Below the pieces are notes generated by a model. It had not been told where the DNA came from and did no database searches. It saw only the letters and a program-made list of their open reading frames with translations. Position numbers and translations under genes: made by a program. A DNA stretch of 64,000 nucleotides from JBECKR01 sp040235415. GTDB lineage: Bacteria; Acidobacteriota; Polarisedimenticolia; Polarisedimenticolales; Polarisedimenticolaceae. The stretch covers positions 1 to 64,000 of the forward strand of contig JBECKR010000123.1 of assembly GCA_040235415.1 (NCBI GenBank), read 5' to 3'. Below are positions 1 through 7,874 of this stretch, one piece after another; the first letter of the stretch is position 1; each line of letters opens with the position of its first letter.

Positions 1-2
1 CC

Positions 3-1166
3 CGGCGGGCCGGCCCCGGGGCCCCTCCGCGGGCGCGGGGCCCGGCGCCTCCGCACCTGGCCCGTCGACCCGAGGGGCCGGAGGTCGAGGACCTCCTGCT
101 CCGGATGGTGGAGACCGGCGCGAGCGATCTGCACCTGTGCGCCGGGGAGACGCCGATGCTGCGGCTCCACGGCGAGATGGTGCGGATCGAGGGCCGGACC
201 GAGAGCTCCCCGGAGCACACCGCACGTCTCGTGTTCCAGATCCTTCCGGCCCGAAACAAGCAGGAGTTCGAGCACTCGAACGATACCGACTTCGCCTACG
301 AGATCCCCGGCGTGGCGCGCTTCCGGGTCAACGTGTTCATGGACCGCAAGGGGATCGGCGCCGTCTTCCGCGTGATCCCGAACCGCATCCTGACCGTGGA
401 GGAGCTCGGCCTCCCCAAGGCCGTGTTGGATCTGTGCGGCCTCGCGAAGGGGCTGGTCCTCGTCACCGGGCCGACCGGCTCGGGGAAATCGACGACGCTC
501 GCCGCGATGGTCGACTACATCAACCGGCATCGAACCGACCACGTCTTGACGATCGAGGATCCGATCGAGTTCGTGCACGCGAACGGACGGTGCCTCATCA
601 ACCAGCGCGAGGTCGGGACGCACACGGCGGGATTCAAACGCGCGCTGCGCGCGGCGCTCCGGGAGGACCCCGATATCGTGCTGGTGGGCGAGATGCGGGA
701 TCTCGAGACGATCGAGATCGCGATCGAGACGGCGGAGACCGGACACCTCGTGTTCGGGACGTTGCACACCACGACGGCGGCCTCGACGATCGACCGTATC
801 ATCGACCAGTTCCCGCCGGACCGGCAGGGACAGATCCGCACCATGCTCTCGGAGTCGCTCAAGGGCGTCGTGGCCCAAACGCTCGTCAAGAAGATCGGCG
901 GGGGCCGCGCGGCCGCGCTCGACGTGCTCGTGGCCGTTCCCGCGATCTCGAACCTGATCCGCGAGGGCAAGACGTTCCAGATCCCGAGCACGATGCAAAC
1001 GGGCAAGAAGCACGGCATGATGCTGCTCAACGATGCGCTCCTCGATCTCGTGAAGCGCAAGATCGTGACGCCGGGGGACGCCTTCGCCAAGGCGGTCGAT
1101 CGCGCCGGGCTCGCCGCGATGCTGCGCGCCGCGGGGTTCGCCGCGCCGGGCGTCGGCGACGCGTGA
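3..1166 (+). CDS. pilT: PilT/PilU-type twitching motility ATPase (5' end outside window)
   Basis: Hexameric cytoplasmic ATPase that powers type IV pilus retraction. Counting from the ATG at 105, the family motifs are all present: Walker A TGPTGSGKST (121-130), Asp box TIEDPIEF (149-156), Walker B DPDIVLVGEMRD (188-199) and His box TGHLVFGTLHT (212-222). The frame stays open upstream of 105 to the window edge. The residues just before that ATG (EVEDLLLRMVETGASDLHL) align with the usual PilT N-terminus, so 105 is an internal methionine and the real start lies outside. The extra upstream part is Pro/Gly/Arg-rich, perhaps a linker from a longer N-terminal region. No other pilus gene is visible downstream. 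PilT versus PilU cannot be separated from this sequence alone. Confidence 0.93.
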   Translation, partial: RRAGPGAPPRARGPAPPHLARRPEGPEVEDLLLRMVETGASDLHLCAGETPMLRLHGEMVRIEGRTESSPEHTARLVFQILPARNKQEFEHSNDTDFAYEIPGVARFRVNVFMDRKGIGAVFRVIPNRILTVEELGLPKAVLDLCGLAKGLVLVTGPTGSGKSTTLAAMVDYINRHRTDHVLTIEDPIEFVHANGRCLINQREVGTHTAGFKRALRAALREDPDIVLVGEMRDLETIEIAIETAETGHLVFGTLHTTTAASTIDRIIDQFPPDRQGQIRTMLSESLKGVVAQTLVKKIGGGRAAALDVLVAVPAISNLIREGKTFQIPSTMQTGKKHGMMLLNDALLDLVKRKIVTPGDAFAKAVDRAGLAAMLRAAGFAAPGVGDA

Positions 1167-1205
1167 GCCGGGCGTGCTCTGCCGCTCGCGAACGCCAGAA
1201 AGATC

Positions 1206-1233
1206 TTGACAGCGGTTGACGGCCCTATATATT
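1206..1233 (+). promoter_or_regulatory. Sigma-70 type promoter of the Lys/Ala mini-protein
   Basis: TTGACA at 1206-1211, a 16-bp spacer and TATATT at 1228-1233 form a near-consensus housekeeping promoter, rare in such GC-rich DNA. A second -35-like TTGACG starts at 1216. Transcription would start near 1240, about 80 nt before the ATG at 1321. Confidence 0.7.
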
Positions 1234-1304
1234 GAGCGTGTTTTCTGGGACACCCCAGATGTAGAGCCGTGTTCGACGAACATGGCGAAGAACGACACCA
1301 TGGG

Positions 1305-1314
1305 AAGGAGGTGA
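1305..1314 (+). promoter_or_regulatory. Full-length Shine-Dalgarno sequence
   Basis: AAGGAGGTGA is a 10-nt complement of the usual 16S rRNA 3' end and stops 6 nt before the ATG at 1321. Most genes in this window have only 4-5 nt of complementarity, so this site marks a highly translated gene and fixes the start. Confidence 0.75.
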
Positions 1315-1320
1315 GACCGC

Positions 1321-1425
1321 ATGGCAGCCAAGAAGAAGGCCACCAAGAAGAAGGCCGCCAAGAAGGCGACCAGGAAGAAGGCCGCCAAGAAGACCGCCAA
1401 GAAGAAGGCCACGAAGAAGAAGTAA
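1321..1425 (+). CDS. Lys/Ala-rich histone-H1-like mini-protein, 34 aa
   Basis: A 34-residue protein with 18 Lys, 10 Ala, 4 Thr and 1 Arg, built from repeated AKK/ATKKK units and with no hydrophobic core. Composition resembles the C-terminal tails of histone H1 and of bacterial H1-like proteins (Hc1, AlgP, the tail of mycobacterial HupB), which bind and compact DNA; a role as nucleoid-associated polycation is inferred. Every Lys codon is AAG, making the gene a degenerate DNA repeat. Support for expression is strong: near-consensus promoter at 1206-1233, full Shine-Dalgarno at 1305-1314, and a GC hairpin plus T-rich tail at 1462-1492, so it is an independent monocistronic unit. It is short enough to be missed by gene finders. 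It could instead be the remnant of a longer DNA-binding protein, but no globular domain precedes it in frame. Confidence 0.72.
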   Translation: MAAKKKATKKKAAKKATRKKAAKKTAKKKATKKK

Positions 1426-1461
1426 CCCTTCTTCGAAACAGATCTCAGCGCTCCTTAGAAA

Positions 1462-1492
1462 GGGCCGGCTCTCGCGCCGGCCCACTTTGTTT
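1462..1492 (+). terminator. Rho-independent terminator
   Basis: GGGCCGGC (1462-1469), a 6-nt loop and GCCGGCCC (1476-1483) form a perfect 8-bp GC stem followed by ACTTTGTTTT. It ends the Lys/Ala protein transcript and lies just before the 3' end of the convergent deaminase gene. Confidence 0.8.
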
Positions 1493-1504
1493 TCGGACTC
1501 TCCT

Positions 1505-1948
1505 TCAGAGGTCCTCCGGCGTCACGCGCGAAAGGTCCACGAGCTCGATGCCGAGCTCGGCGGCGACCTCGAGACTACGCTGATCGCGGTAGAACTCGCC
1601 GTAGTAGACCTTCCGGATCCCGGCGTTCGCGAGCAGCTTGAAGCAGCTCCAGCACGGAGATGCCGTGGTGTAGAGCTCGGCGCCGTCGATCCGCACGCCG
1701 TTCTTGGCCGCCTGGATGATCGCGTTCGCCTCGGCGTGCACCGTCGCGACGCAGTGCCCGCCCTCCATCAGGTGGCCGACGTCGTCGCAGTGAGGCATGC
1801 CGCGGATCGAGCCGTTGTACCCGGTCGAGAGAATCGTCTTGTCCCGCACGATCACGGCGCCGACGTGCTTGCGGTCGCAGGTCGAGCGGGTCGCCGCCTG
1901 CGCGGCGATGTTCATGAAGTACGTGTGCCAATCGACGCGCGTCACCAT
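1505..1948 (-). CDS. dCMP deaminase family protein (ComEB-like)
   Basis: Zinc-dependent deaminase of 147 aa that would convert dCMP to dUMP for dTMP synthesis. The cytidine/deoxycytidylate deaminase signature is complete: HAE at 71-73 (zinc ligand and catalytic Glu) and PCWSC at 98-102 supplying the two zinc Cys. The N-terminal TRSTCDRKHVGAVIV segment is typical of the dCMP deaminase/ComEB branch. ATG at 1948 starts 7 nt after the stop of the upstream decarboxylase gene, so the two are probably co-transcribed although their functions are unrelated. Confidence 0.9.
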   Translation of the reverse strand: MVTRVDWHTYFMNIAAQAATRSTCDRKHVGAVIVRDKTILSTGYNGSIRGMPHCDDVGHLMEGGHCVATVHAEANAIIQAAKNGVRIDGAELYTTASPCWSCFKLLANAGIRKVYYGEFYRDQRSLEVAAELGIELVDLSRVTPEDL

Positions 1949-1955
1949 CCGACCC

Positions 1956-2903
1956 TCATGCGGTCTCCGTCTCTAGGACCTTCTTGAAATACGCGATCGT
2001 CCGCTCGAGTCCCTCCTCGAGCGCCACCCTGGGCTCCCAACCGAGCGTCGCGCGGGCGAGCGCGATGTCGGGACGGCGACGGACGGGATCGTCCTGCGGC
2101 AGGTCGCGATGGACGATCCTCGACTTCGACCCGGTCAGCCGCACGATCGTCTCGGCGAGCTCCAGTACGGAACGCTCGTTCGGGTTGCCGAGGTTCACCG
2201 GGCCGATGAACTCCTCCGGGGACGCCATCATGCGGCGCATGCCGTCGACGAGATCCGAGACGTAGCAGAACGATCGCGTCTGCGCTCCGTCGCCGTAAAC
2301 CGTGATGTTCTCGCCGCGCAGCGCCTGGACGATGAAGTTCGAGACCACCCGGCCGTCGCTCGGATGCATGTTCGGCCCGTAGGTGTTGAAGATCCGGACG
2401 ATCTTGATCGGCAGGCGGTACTGCCGGTGGTAGTCCATGAACAGCGTCTCCGCGCAGCGCTTGCCCTCGTCGTAGCACGAGCGCGGGCCGAGGCAGTTGA
2501 CGTTCCCCCAGTAGCCCTCGCGCTGCGGGTGCTCGACCGGATCGCCGTAGACCTCGGAGGTCGAGGCCTGCAGGATGCGGACCCGGAGTCGCTTCGCGAG
2601 GCCGAGCATGTTGATCGCGCCGTGCACGCTCGTCTTGGTCGTCTGGACCGGATCGAACTGGTAGTGCACGGGGGACGCCGGGCAGGCGAGGTTCCAGATC
2701 TCGTCGGCCTCGACGTACAGCGGGAACGTGACGTCGTGCCGGATGAGCTCGAAGTACGGGTTCGCGAGCAGATGGACGATGTTGACCTTGCGCCCGGTGT
2801 ACAGGTTGTCGGCGCAGAGGACCTCGCAGCGGTCCGCGAGCAAGGACTCGCAGAGGTGGCTTCCGAGAAAGCCGGCGCCTCCCGTGACGAGCACGCGCTT
2901 CAT
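1956..2903 (-). CDS. UDP-glucuronate decarboxylase (UDP-xylose synthase) family SDR
   Basis: NAD-dependent extended short-chain dehydrogenase, 315 aa, expected to convert UDP-glucuronate to UDP-xylose, a glycan precursor. Visible features are the N-terminal Rossmann motif TGGAGFLG (7-14), the STSEVYGDP active-site segment around 114-122, and the catalytic pair Y144/K148 in CYDEGKR. ACPASPVHYQFDPVQT and RIFNTYGPNMHPSDGRVVSNF are typical of the UXS group rather than of galactose epimerases. ATG at 2903 is preceded by a GAGGAG ribosome site. The product would feed the polysaccharide locus further along the window. Confidence 0.88.
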   Translation of the reverse strand: MKRVLVTGGAGFLGSHLCESLLADRCEVLCADNLYTGRKVNIVHLLANPYFELIRHDVTFPLYVEADEIWNLACPASPVHYQFDPVQTTKTSVHGAINMLGLAKRLRVRILQASTSEVYGDPVEHPQREGYWGNVNCLGPRSCYDEGKRCAETLFMDYHRQYRLPIKIVRIFNTYGPNMHPSDGRVVSNFIVQALRGENITVYGDGAQTRSFCYVSDLVDGMRRMMASPEEFIGPVNLGNPNERSVLELAETIVRLTGSKSRIVHRDLPQDDPVRRRPDIALARATLGWEPRVALEEGLERTIAYFKKVLETETA

Positions 2904-2986
2904 CGGCGGATCTCCTCGCTCTCCCGGAGGGGTCGGGAGCCTGCGAGGCTACACCAGCCGGGCCCCCGCACTCAAGCGGACGCGGC

Positions 2987-4375
<1,389 letters not shown>

Positions 4376-4421
4376 CGCGTCGACTCCTCCGGAACGTCGG
4401 TCCGGCTTCGCGCTGGCCGGA

Positions 4422-5636
4422 TCACTCTTCGCCGTCCGCGGGCACCGGAAGGTGGACGATGAAGGTCGCCCCTTCTCCCGGCCGGGATTCGACGTCGAGG
4501 AGGCCTCGGTGGCTGTCGACGATCTTGCGAGCCATCGACAGTCCCACGCCCGAGCCCTGCTTCTTGGTGGTGAAGAACGGATAGAACAGCTTCTCGAGGT
4601 GCTCGTCCGGTATGCCCGGACCGGTGTCCCGGACGCGCACCACCGCGTAACGCGTGAACCCGCGCCATGGGTCGCGCGAGGCGTCGGCCGATCCGGGGTA
4701 CGGGGTCTGGGCGGACGCGGGTGCCGCCTGTGCCGCGGTCTCGACCGTCAGGACACCCGCCTCCCCCATCGCCTCGAGCGCGTTCAGGAACAGATTCTCG
4801 AAGACCTGCCGCAGCTGCCCGCGATCCATGAGGAGCGGCGGAAGGTCCTCGGCGAAGCTCCGCTCGATACGCAGTTCCGGACGGCCGCGACGGCCCTGGG
4901 CCACGGTCAGCGCCTCCTCGAGGAGCGGCGCGAGCGGGTGCATCGCGAGCGAGAGCGACAGCGGCCGCACGAACTCGAGACTCGAGGTGATCGTGCGGTT
5001 GAGGCGGCGCACCTCGGCGATGATCTTGTCGAGCAGGTCGCGCTCCGATCCCTCGGGGGCGAGCCGCCGCTTCAGGAGGGAGCACGTGACCTCGATCGAG
5101 GCGAGCGGGTTCCGAATCTCGTGGGCGAGGTTCGCCGCCATCTGTCCGAGCGACGCGAGGCGGTCTCGCAGCCGTTCCTGCTCCTCGCGGTGCTCGACGT
5201 GCGTCAGGTCCTTGAAGAACGCCGCGACACCGACGGTGCGTCCGTCCTCCGCCCGGATCATCGAGAGCGTGAACCCGATCGTCTTGTCGCGACCCTCCGG
5301 GAAGTGCAGGTCCATCTCGGCCCGATTCGGGAGGCTCGACATCGAGAACGACTCCCGGAGCACGCGGGCGAGCTGCGGATGCCGATCGAGCGCGACCTCG
5401 ACCGGCTCGCCCGCGGTCGATCCGTCCTGGAGCTCGAGGATCTGGCGCGCCGGCTCGTTCGCCATCAGGAGACGACCGGACGCGTCGACGGTCAGGATGC
5501 CGCACCGCATCCCCTCGACCAGCCCGTGCAGGAACGCCTCGGAGTCGTCCGGGGCCCGCGTTGCGGGCTCCGGCGTGAACGGGTTCGGACGTCCCGCGCC
5601 CGCGCTCTTTCGCATGGACAGTTCGGCTCGAGGCAC
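4422..5636 (-). CDS. PAS-domain sensor histidine kinase (NtrB-like, soluble)
   Basis: 404-aa kinase that should phosphorylate the NtrC-type regulator encoded after it. A PAS domain spans about 35-150. The HisKA helix carries H172 in LAHEIRNPLAS, and the ATPase domain has N box NLFLNALEA (281-289), G1 DTGPGIP (337-343), F box FYPFFTTKK and G2 GSGVGLSMA (361-369). There is no signal peptide or membrane segment, so it senses a cytoplasmic cue, unlike PilS. GTG at 5636 is chosen because GGAGGAG lies 8 nt upstream; ATG at 5615 is the alternative. A sigma-70 promoter lies at 5667-5695. Confidence 0.92.
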   Translation of the reverse strand: MPRAELSMRKSAGAGRPNPFTPEPATRAPDDSEAFLHGLVEGMRCGILTVDASGRLLMANEPARQILELQDGSTAGEPVEVALDRHPQLARVLRESFSMSSLPNRAEMDLHFPEGRDKTIGFTLSMIRAEDGRTVGVAAFFKDLTHVEHREEQERLRDRLASLGQMAANLAHEIRNPLASIEVTCSLLKRRLAPEGSERDLLDKIIAEVRRLNRTITSSLEFVRPLSLSLAMHPLAPLLEEALTVAQGRRGRPELRIERSFAEDLPPLLMDRGQLRQVFENLFLNALEAMGEAGVLTVETAAQAAPASAQTPYPGSADASRDPWRGFTRYAVVRVRDTGPGIPDEHLEKLFYPFFTTKKQGSGVGLSMARKIVDSHRGLLDVESRPGEGATFIVHLPVPADGEE

Positions 5637-5666
5637 CAGGGTGCTCCTCCGGGGTTACCAATCCGG

Positions 5667-5695
5667 AATTTAGGTATATCCATGGCCAGAATCAA
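5667..5695 (-). promoter_or_regulatory. Sigma-70 type promoter of the kinase/regulator operon
   Basis: On the minus strand TTGATT (5695-5690), a 17-bp spacer and TAAATT (5672-5667) give a good housekeeping promoter about 30 bp before the kinase start. Confidence 0.55.
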
Positions 5696-5827
5696 GACGA
5701 AGACGATGTGAATCTGGGTGGAGGGATCGACGGTAGGCCCGGGGGCGGAAGCATACCGCAACGGGGATGTCGCCAGCGGTATTCCGAACCGGCGCCTCCA
5801 TCTCTCACCGGAATTCGTCTCGCGCCC

Positions 5828-5852
5828 GTGCCGGTCCCTTCACAGGGAACCG
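5828..5852 (-). terminator. Hairpin after the cohesin gene
   Basis: GCCGG-TCCCT, a TCAC loop, and AGGGA-(A)-CCGGC form a 10-bp stem with one bulge. It begins 48 nt beyond the stop of the cohesin gene on the minus strand. No T-run follows, so a terminator role is likely but not certain. Confidence 0.45.
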
Positions 5853-5899
5853 GCCGCGTTTGCGTTCGTGGGTGAGTGCGGAGCGGCCGCCGTCGCGGA

Positions 5900-6469
5900 T
5901 CAGGCCCCGGTCAGGGTTCCGCCGGACCACGCGATGCCGGGGATCGGCTGCGGCGGGTTCTGGTCGTCGAGCAGCTCGCCGTTCTGGAACGACATCGTCG
6001 ACGAGCCGGCGCGGTCGACCCGGAACGTGAGCTTGATCAGGGTCTTCGTGCCGGTGATGTCGACGCCCGTGGCACCGGCGCCCTGCCGCGTCGCGAACAC
6101 GACGAGGCGGCCCGGCGTGGGCTGCTGCACGTCGTAGAGCGGCGTGTTGCCGCCCGCGAGCGCGTCGCCGGCGGTGTAGCCGACGAAGGCGGCCTGCGCC
6201 GTGTTGTACAGCACGTCGAACGACGCGCCGAACACGCCGTTCACGTCCGTGACCCGCACGTCGACGACGACGTTGTTCGCGTTCGCGGTCCCCTTCTGCA
6301 GCGTCACCATGTCGGCGCCGGGGTTCGGCGTCGACGGGGTGAAGTCGGCGGAGATCAGGCTCGAGCCCCCGCCGCCGTCGTTGACCGGATCGGAGCCTCC
6401 GCCGCCGCAGGCGACGACGGAAGTCAGAGCGACGATCGTGGCGAGAACGAAGACGCGGTGCCGCAGCAT
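5900..6469 (-). CDS. Cohesin-domain lipoprotein
   Basis: 189-aa secreted protein. Residues 1-20 are a lipoprotein signal peptide with lipobox VVAC (Cys21), then a Gly/Ser/Asp linker (22-40). About residues 45-185 form a cohesin-like beta-sandwich: VDVRVTDVNGVFGASFDVLYN, then GRLVVFATR and a final strand/turn block. Cohesins bind dockerin modules in a calcium-dependent manner. The gene lies 29 nt after a dockerin-bearing gene in the same direction, so a one-to-one cohesin/dockerin pair on the outer membrane is the natural reading. ATG 6469 is chosen over longer in-frame starts because the signal peptide begins there and GGAGGG precedes it. A C-terminal NPPQPIPG segment is unlike classical scaffoldins. 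Confidence 0.82.
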   Translation of the reverse strand: MLRHRVFVLATIVALTSVVACGGGGSDPVNDGGGGSSLISADFTPSTPNPGADMVTLQKGTANANNVVVDVRVTDVNGVFGASFDVLYNTAQAAFVGYTAGDALAGGNTPLYDVQQPTPGRLVVFATRQGAGATGVDITGTKTLIKLTFRVDRAGSSTMSFQNGELLDDQNPPQPIPGIAWSGGTLTGA

Positions 6470-6498
6470 GGGGGGCTTCCCTCCGTCGATCACGACGT

Positions 6499-7356
6499 TC
6501 ACTTGAGACCGGCCGGACAGGCGTTCACGGACCACGTCGATCCGGTCCAGCACTTGCCGAGGGTGTTCGAGTAGTACGCGAGATCGTTGCCGTCGACCCA
6601 GCCGTCGCCGTCGAAGTCGAAGTCCGGGTCGTACTGAGCGTCGTTGATCCGGGTCCCGAACACGCGCGCGAGCCACACCACGTCCTTGCCGTCGAGGCGG
6701 TTCCGGGTGACGTCGTCCGACTTGTTGACGTCGAAGCGGGCGGGGTCGACGTCGACGCGCAGCGACTGCGCCGGGGTGTCGAACCCGTCCGGACCCTTGA
6801 CGACGACCGAGTAGTTCCCGACCCCGGCGGGCTGGACGTTGCCGGCGGTCGGCTCGACCGTGACGGCGAGCTGGACGCGGTTGCAGGTGATCGTCGGCGT
6901 TCCGAGCACGATCGAGCACTCGCCCGCGTTCGGGTCGCCCCAGCAGGACGACGGCGTCAGTTGAACCGTCGATCCCGGCCGGAAGCTCGCGCCGTCGAAC
7001 GTCATCGTGAATTGACGTCCTTGAAGCGTCGAGCCGGGCGTGAACGCCGTGACCCGCGGCCGCGTCCAGCTCTGGACCTCGTTGGAGAAGCCGGACTCTC
7101 CGGCGGAGTTGTACGCCGTGACGGCGAAGTAGAAGTTCGAGCAGTCACCGAGGCCGGTCAGCGTCGTCGTCGTGACGTTGCCGACGTCCCGGTGCGTCGT
7201 GTAGTTCCCGGGGCTGCTGCCGTAGTGCACTTTGTAGCCGGTCGCGCCCGTGGACGGGTTCCAGGCGAGCCCGATGTCGCCCGCGAGCGCCGCCGTGCCG
7301 CCGCCGAGCAGCAGGGTCGCCGCGAGTCCCGCCAGGATCGTGTCGCGAACCGTCAT
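6499..7356 (-). CDS. Secreted FN3-IPT-dockerin protein
   Basis: 285-aa exported protein: signal peptide 1-26 (TAALAG), fibronectin type III domain about 27-98, IPT/TIG-like domain about 100-205, and a type I dockerin about 205-270. The second dockerin EF-hand is canonical (DFDGDGWVDGNDL, within 245-260); the first (DVNKSDDV...DGKDV, 209-226) is longer and less regular. C-terminal cysteines (269, 280) may form a disulfide. It should dock onto the cohesin lipoprotein encoded immediately downstream. Its FN3 and IPT parts are clearly paralogous to the divergent gene at 7875. ATG 7356 is the signal-peptide start with a GGAGG site; a sigma-54 promoter lies at 7403-7417. Confidence 0.88.
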   Translation of the reverse strand: MTVRDTILAGLAATLLLGGGTAALAGDIGLAWNPSTGATGYKVHYGSSPGNYTTHRDVGNVTTTTLTGLGDCSNFYFAVTAYNSAGESGFSNEVQSWTRPRVTAFTPGSTLQGRQFTMTFDGASFRPGSTVQLTPSSCWGDPNAGECSIVLGTPTITCNRVQLAVTVEPTAGNVQPAGVGNYSVVVKGPDGFDTPAQSLRVDVDPARFDVNKSDDVTRNRLDGKDVVWLARVFGTRINDAQYDPDFDFDGDGWVDGNDLAYYSNTLGKCWTGSTWSVNACPAGLK

Positions 7357-7402
7357 CGTCGTCGCCTCCGTGGTGGGCACAGAGCCCGGGCGAGCGAGAT
7401 CA

Positions 7403-7417
7403 GCAAAGAAGATGCCA
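7403..7417 (-). promoter_or_regulatory. Sigma-54 (RpoN) promoter of the dockerin/cohesin operon
   Basis: Reading the minus strand: TGGCAT-CTTCT-TTGC, with the invariant GG and GC exactly 10 nt apart. Transcription would start near 7392, about 35 nt before the ATG at 7356. Confidence 0.82.
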
Positions 7418-7703
7418 CCCATGCCGGAATTCCGCGTCGTCGCCGCTGTCGGCACATGCGCCCAGCTTTGCAGGGTTTCCCGAGATGCCCGGTCACCGAT
7501 GCGGACCCGCGTTCGGAGAAGCACCGGGCAGGAATTACCGGGGCATCATACCGATTACGAAATCGTGCCGCCAGCCCATCCGTCGTCCGCGAATCGGACC
7601 TTTCCGGTCGGGCGCGATGGCCTCCGCCGGACGTTGCCGTGCCCGGCCCAACGCGCGGCGCCGACGTGTGTCGCACGGGATTTCGAGATCGTATGACGAA
7701 TAT

Positions 7704-7723
7704 CGGAAGTCCTCCGGAAATCC
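7704..7723 (+). repeat. Direct repeat CGGAAnTCC, possible activator site
   Basis: CGGAAGTCC (7704-7712) and CGGAAATCC (7715-7723) repeat with an 11-bp period, one helical turn. They lie about 90-110 bp upstream of the -24 element at 7813, the usual distance for an enhancer-binding protein. Function is inferred. Confidence 0.3.
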
Positions 7724-7812
7724 ATACGTAAATAAGTTCCTACAATATATCTTCTACACGATCTGCATGTTCGGTGATCGCGAGACGGGCGCTTTTTCGT
7801 GGCGCCGCGGTT

Positions 7813-7827
7813 TGGCAGCATCCTTGC
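7813..7827 (+). promoter_or_regulatory. Sigma-54 (RpoN) promoter of the FN3/IPT surface protein
   Basis: TGGCAG-CATCC-TTGC with GG and GC 10 nt apart. The predicted start is near 7839, leaving a leader of about 36 nt before the ATG at 7875. Confidence 0.82.
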
Positions 7828-7874
7828 TGAAGCGGTCTCCCCCAGGGCACGGCTGTGCCGTTCGAGGAGACCCC

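Larger units (their letters stand above)
7357..7874. other. 518-bp divergent regulatory region between two secreted-protein genes
   Basis: No convincing gene. It holds two sigma-54 promoters pointing outward (minus 7417-7403, plus 7813-7827), an 11-bp-period direct repeat CGGAAnTCC at 7704-7723, and an AT-rich patch around 7725-7760. Such a layout suits shared activator sites for both genes. Confidence 0.6.

Noticed and set aside
7444..7495. GGGAAACCCTGCAAAGC-like stretch on the minus strand, resembling part of a c-di-GMP-I riboswitch
   Set aside because: It lies upstream of the predicted sigma-54 transcription start (near 7392), and the remaining conserved aptamer parts are absent.
7834..7872. 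Hairpin GGTCTCC...GGAGACC that would hide the ribosome site of the 7875 gene
   Set aside because: The sigma-54 promoter at 7813-7827 predicts a start near 7839, so most of the left arm would not be transcribed. Only the small inner GGCAC/GTGCC stem remains.
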